Under the pieces are notes generated by a model. That model searched no databases. It had not been told where the DNA came from and was given only the letters and a program-made list of their open reading frames with translations. A stretch of 64,000 nt of DNA from Papaver somniferum (taxonomy: Eukaryota; Streptophyta; Magnoliopsida; Ranunculales; Papaveraceae). The stretch is from contig NC_039363.1 of the NCBI RefSeq assembly GCF_003573695.1, forward strand, positions 148,460,826-148,524,825. The letters are read 5' to 3'. A program made the translations under genes and the position numbers. Numbering within the stretch: position 1 is the first letter of the stretch; each line of letters begins with the position of its first letter. Positions 61,294-64,000 of this stretch are shown here, piece by piece.

Positions 61294-61728
61294 ATGCACT
61301 CGCAAAGCTTTTGCAAGAGCCACTTGGAAGATCCACTAGAGGTTTGCTTAGCTTATTTTGGGTATGATTTTGATGATGATAGTGTTATATGTGAAGTCAA
61401 TGCCTTATTAGACTCCACACCACTGCTAGACACTAATAAATGGAAACCCAAACTAGAACCTCTAATTTTGTCAGAGTCTCGACTAGTTCTATTAGACGAG
61501 AAAGCTCCGACCTTGACTCTTAAGTCATTAAGTTCTGAATTTTTTTGTCTTGATGATATTGATAATGAAACCGTTTTAAATGATAATGGGTCTATGAGTC
61601 GTGATATTATTGCTCCATTGAGCTATTTCTCCGCGGATGAATTTGAACCAATATTAGCTGCGGAAATCATTTCAGCTGATTTAGAACCTGATTTAGAGAG
61701 TGCTATGCGAATAGAAATTATCAAATAA
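61294..61728 (+). CDS. 144-residue acidic ORF of the non-autonomous LTR element, copy 2
   Basis: Same frame and length as 58557-58991, with a handful of residue differences (for example KPKLEPLIL in place of KLKLEPPIL). Both copies keep an open frame although nothing else is coded. With such recent copies that may reflect age rather than selection. Confidence 0.6.
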   Translation: MHSQSFCKSHLEDPLEVCLAYFGYDFDDDSVICEVNALLDSTPLLDTNKWKPKLEPLILSESRLVLLDEKAPTLTLKSLSSEFFCLDDIDNETVLNDNGSMSRDIIAPLSYFSADEFEPILAAEIISADLEPDLESAMRIEIIK

Positions 61729-62222
61729 TCGGAACCTGTTGCTTATGGGAGTGATGTGATTTGCACTTACAATTTTCTAGTGGGAGTGAATTTAAACATC
61801 TTTTTGGAGGTTTATAGTATATGCAGGTGCATATTTTCAGCTCACCGGATTAGTTGGGATGATCCTCAAATTTTTAGACTCTATATATATGATGATTGGA
61901 TGTTTACTTTATGGTACCAACCTCACCTTGTTTGAGACTACATGTTATTGGCAAGTTGGGAAACAAATACATTTCGGTTCATGGGAGTCAACCCATCAGA
62001 TTTATTCCCTCTACTCTATCTTTCATTTTTGTATTTCCCATCTTAATTTTTACATTGGATGACTCAATTTCATTGAGGACAATGTAATGTATAAGTGTGG
62101 TGGAGTGGGTAATTATCCATATTTTTGCAGGTTTTCACTTTTCTTAGAATTAAAAAAAAAAAATCAATTGCATAATATCTCTGTTTTGCTCGAGGACTAG
62201 CAAAATATAAGTGTGGGGGTGT
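61729..62222 (+). other. 3' part of internal region, copy 2, with polypurine tract
   Basis: Counterpart of 58992-59485. Two overlapping small frames (61859-62062, 61896-62087) lie here. The tract taagtgtgggggtgt (62208-62222) precedes LTR copy 3. Confidence 0.65.
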
Positions 62223-64000
62223 TGATAAGCATGTATATGTCACATTTTATACCAATATTTATATTAGCTATGATACAATATTTCAGTTGCTAATACTATT
62301 TTAGTGCTTTTGTAGAAAGTACAAGTGAATTCGATCATCCAGCGAATAAACAGCAAAATGTGAGACTTAATGGTGTTTGCGACGAAAATGGAAAAATGTG
62401 GTTGGCATGGTACTTCCATATATCAGCAACCACAATGATGAAATGTGGTTTGCCTGGTATTTCCATGTATCAGCAACCACAATGATCAATTATGATGGAA
62501 TGGTATTTCTATATATCAGCTGCACTTATTATGCTGGCCTGGTATTTCCATGTATCAGCAGCCGGGTTGGCCTGGTATTTCCATGTATCAGCAACCACAA
62601 TTATGAAATGGGGTTGGCCTGGTAATTCCATGTATCAGCAACCACAATGATCAATTATGCTGGCCTGGCATTTCTATATATCAGCAACACTTATTATGAT
62701 GGCCTGGTATTTCCATGTATCAGCAGCCGGGTTGGCCTGGTATTTCCATGTATCAGCAACCACAATTATGAAATGGAGTTGGCCTGGTATTTCCATATAT
62801 CAGCAACCACAATGATGAAATGAGGTTGGCCTGGTATTTCCATATATCAGCAACCACAATGAAAAAAATGACAAAATGTAGCTGGCCTGGTATCTCCATA
62901 TATAACAGCAGCATAAAATTGTTTCATAGGCGAGGCACAAACGCAGCAAATGAATTGAAATCAAAGTGGGGTGGGCACATGCAAACTGAAAATGGGAGTA
63001 TTTTATCTTTCTTACTTTATAACAAATATATTCGACCAGGAAAGATAATTTATTTGCCATGTGAATAATTAATTGAGAAATATTTACACGTGAGATTATT
63101 TTTGAAATAAAGTAACTCTTTCTTCATTTGGGAGATTTTGGAAATAAGGAGAGATTATTATTTCATTGGAAGAACGAGGTGGCAATACTATTTGGGGAAA
63201 GATAATGATGACGCCATCAACTTGCATGCAAGATATTTTCATAGAATAATTTATTTTGATTCTTTGATTAATGAAATTAAAAGAAAGGGAAGGTTATAAG
63301 AAGGGGTGTCGACTATTTGAGAGGGGAGGCAGCCGCAGAGCCGTTGACAGAGAGAAGAGGCCACAAGTGTTTGGTGTATTTGAGTTTTCTTTTCTCATGG
63401 TTTGTTAAGTTGTTTGTTAGGGTTTAGATTGAAGCCAATTTATTTATATGAACTCAATGATGATATTTCCAATAATGATTCATTGATTAGTGATTTCTCT
63501 TCATATAGCTTGGTGTTTAATCGATCATGTGATTTTCTTGATTACTTATACTTTTCAATTGATATAGCGTGCTTGGTTAAATTCTTTGACGCAATATGCT
63601 TTAGAATTGATATGTAATACTTTAGAATCATTACCCGTGAAGCGAAGGAAATTACAGCGGAGAAACCATATTTTAGAATTTAAACATATTATCTTACGAG
63701 ACATGAGATTGATTTCGAAATTTGTCTTGAGTAATAAATAGAGATTAGTCGAGTTTATATGATTGAATTGGTAGAAATCGAAAACCTTAACAACCCGTTA
63801 CCCATTTTGTTTATTGTTTGAATTATTTATTATTTCATTTTGTCCCGAATATCTGAAAAATCGCCAAACATCACCTTATTGATTTGTTAGTTTTTGGTAT
63901 TAGTTAATAGTAGTATTTTCACACTCCTCCTGGGAACGACCTGTATTTGTCATTATCTACTAGTTAGACACTGTGCACTTGCAGTATTATTATTGTAGGT
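62223..64000 (+). mobile_element. LTR copy 3, cut by the window end
   Basis: It starts tgataagcatgtatatg. The landmark atgctttagaattgatatg lies 1373 bases in, against 1208 and 1207 in copies 1 and 2, because the internal minisatellite is about 165 bases longer. The sequence runs to the window end just before the expected PBS. Confidence 0.9.

Overview
The window looks like nuclear DNA of a flowering plant, probably a eudicot: it is AT-rich, contains one 17-exon host gene with plant GT-AG introns, and is otherwise filled with nested LTR retrotransposons, a LINE-like remnant, MITEs and a decayed plastid insertion. The repeat types made me think of the poppy family or a relative (Ranunculales). 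That is a weak inference from memory, and nothing in the sequence proves it.

The only intact host gene I can support is a class I trehalose-6-phosphate synthase (TPS1 type) on the minus strand, 32158-41685. I could place 17 coding exons with correct splice sites and phases, giving a 937-residue protein. There is also an intron in the 5' UTR and a TATA-like box near 41990.

Layout. 1-9.5 kb: no gene; an inverted-repeat pair (about 450-730 and 1200-1550), a MITE (2774-3260), and a repeat-derived block with short gaacccggttc-type repeats (about 7.27-9.03 kb). 9.55-22.16 kb: a plus-strand Gypsy-type element with a long 5' LTR (9552-12400), decayed gag, protease-like and integrase pieces, a probable LTR-like insertion (about 16.4-18.05 kb), and a truncated 3' LTR (19982-22165). 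22.17-29.8 kb: a decayed minus-strand Gypsy element (integrase, RNase H, RT, protease, gag). It is split between RT and RNase H by a 2.7-kb insertion (24.53-27.24 kb), which itself carries plastid DNA (rps18 fragment, rpl33 pseudogene, psaJ with open frame). 31.5-48 kb: the TPS1 gene and flanks with several MITEs, one a hAT-type element with a perfect 8-bp target duplication. 48.6-49.5 kb: LINE ORF1-like remnant. 49.5-54.4 kb: LTR and internal part of a minus-strand relative of the 9.5-kb element, with three different minisatellites. 54.43-64.0 kb: three direct LTR copies of a short, apparently non-autonomous LTR element arranged LTR-internal-LTR-internal-LTR. Within the first internal region a 773-bp piece spanning LTR end, primer-binding site and start of the ORF has been tandemly amplified.

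No CRISPR, rRNA or convincing tRNA gene was seen. The most unusual structure is the 773-bp array at the right end, which looks like a satellite being born from an LTR/PBS/gag segment. All coordinates come from reading the sequence by eye; the exon boundaries are the most reliable, and repeat edges are mostly good to tens of bases.
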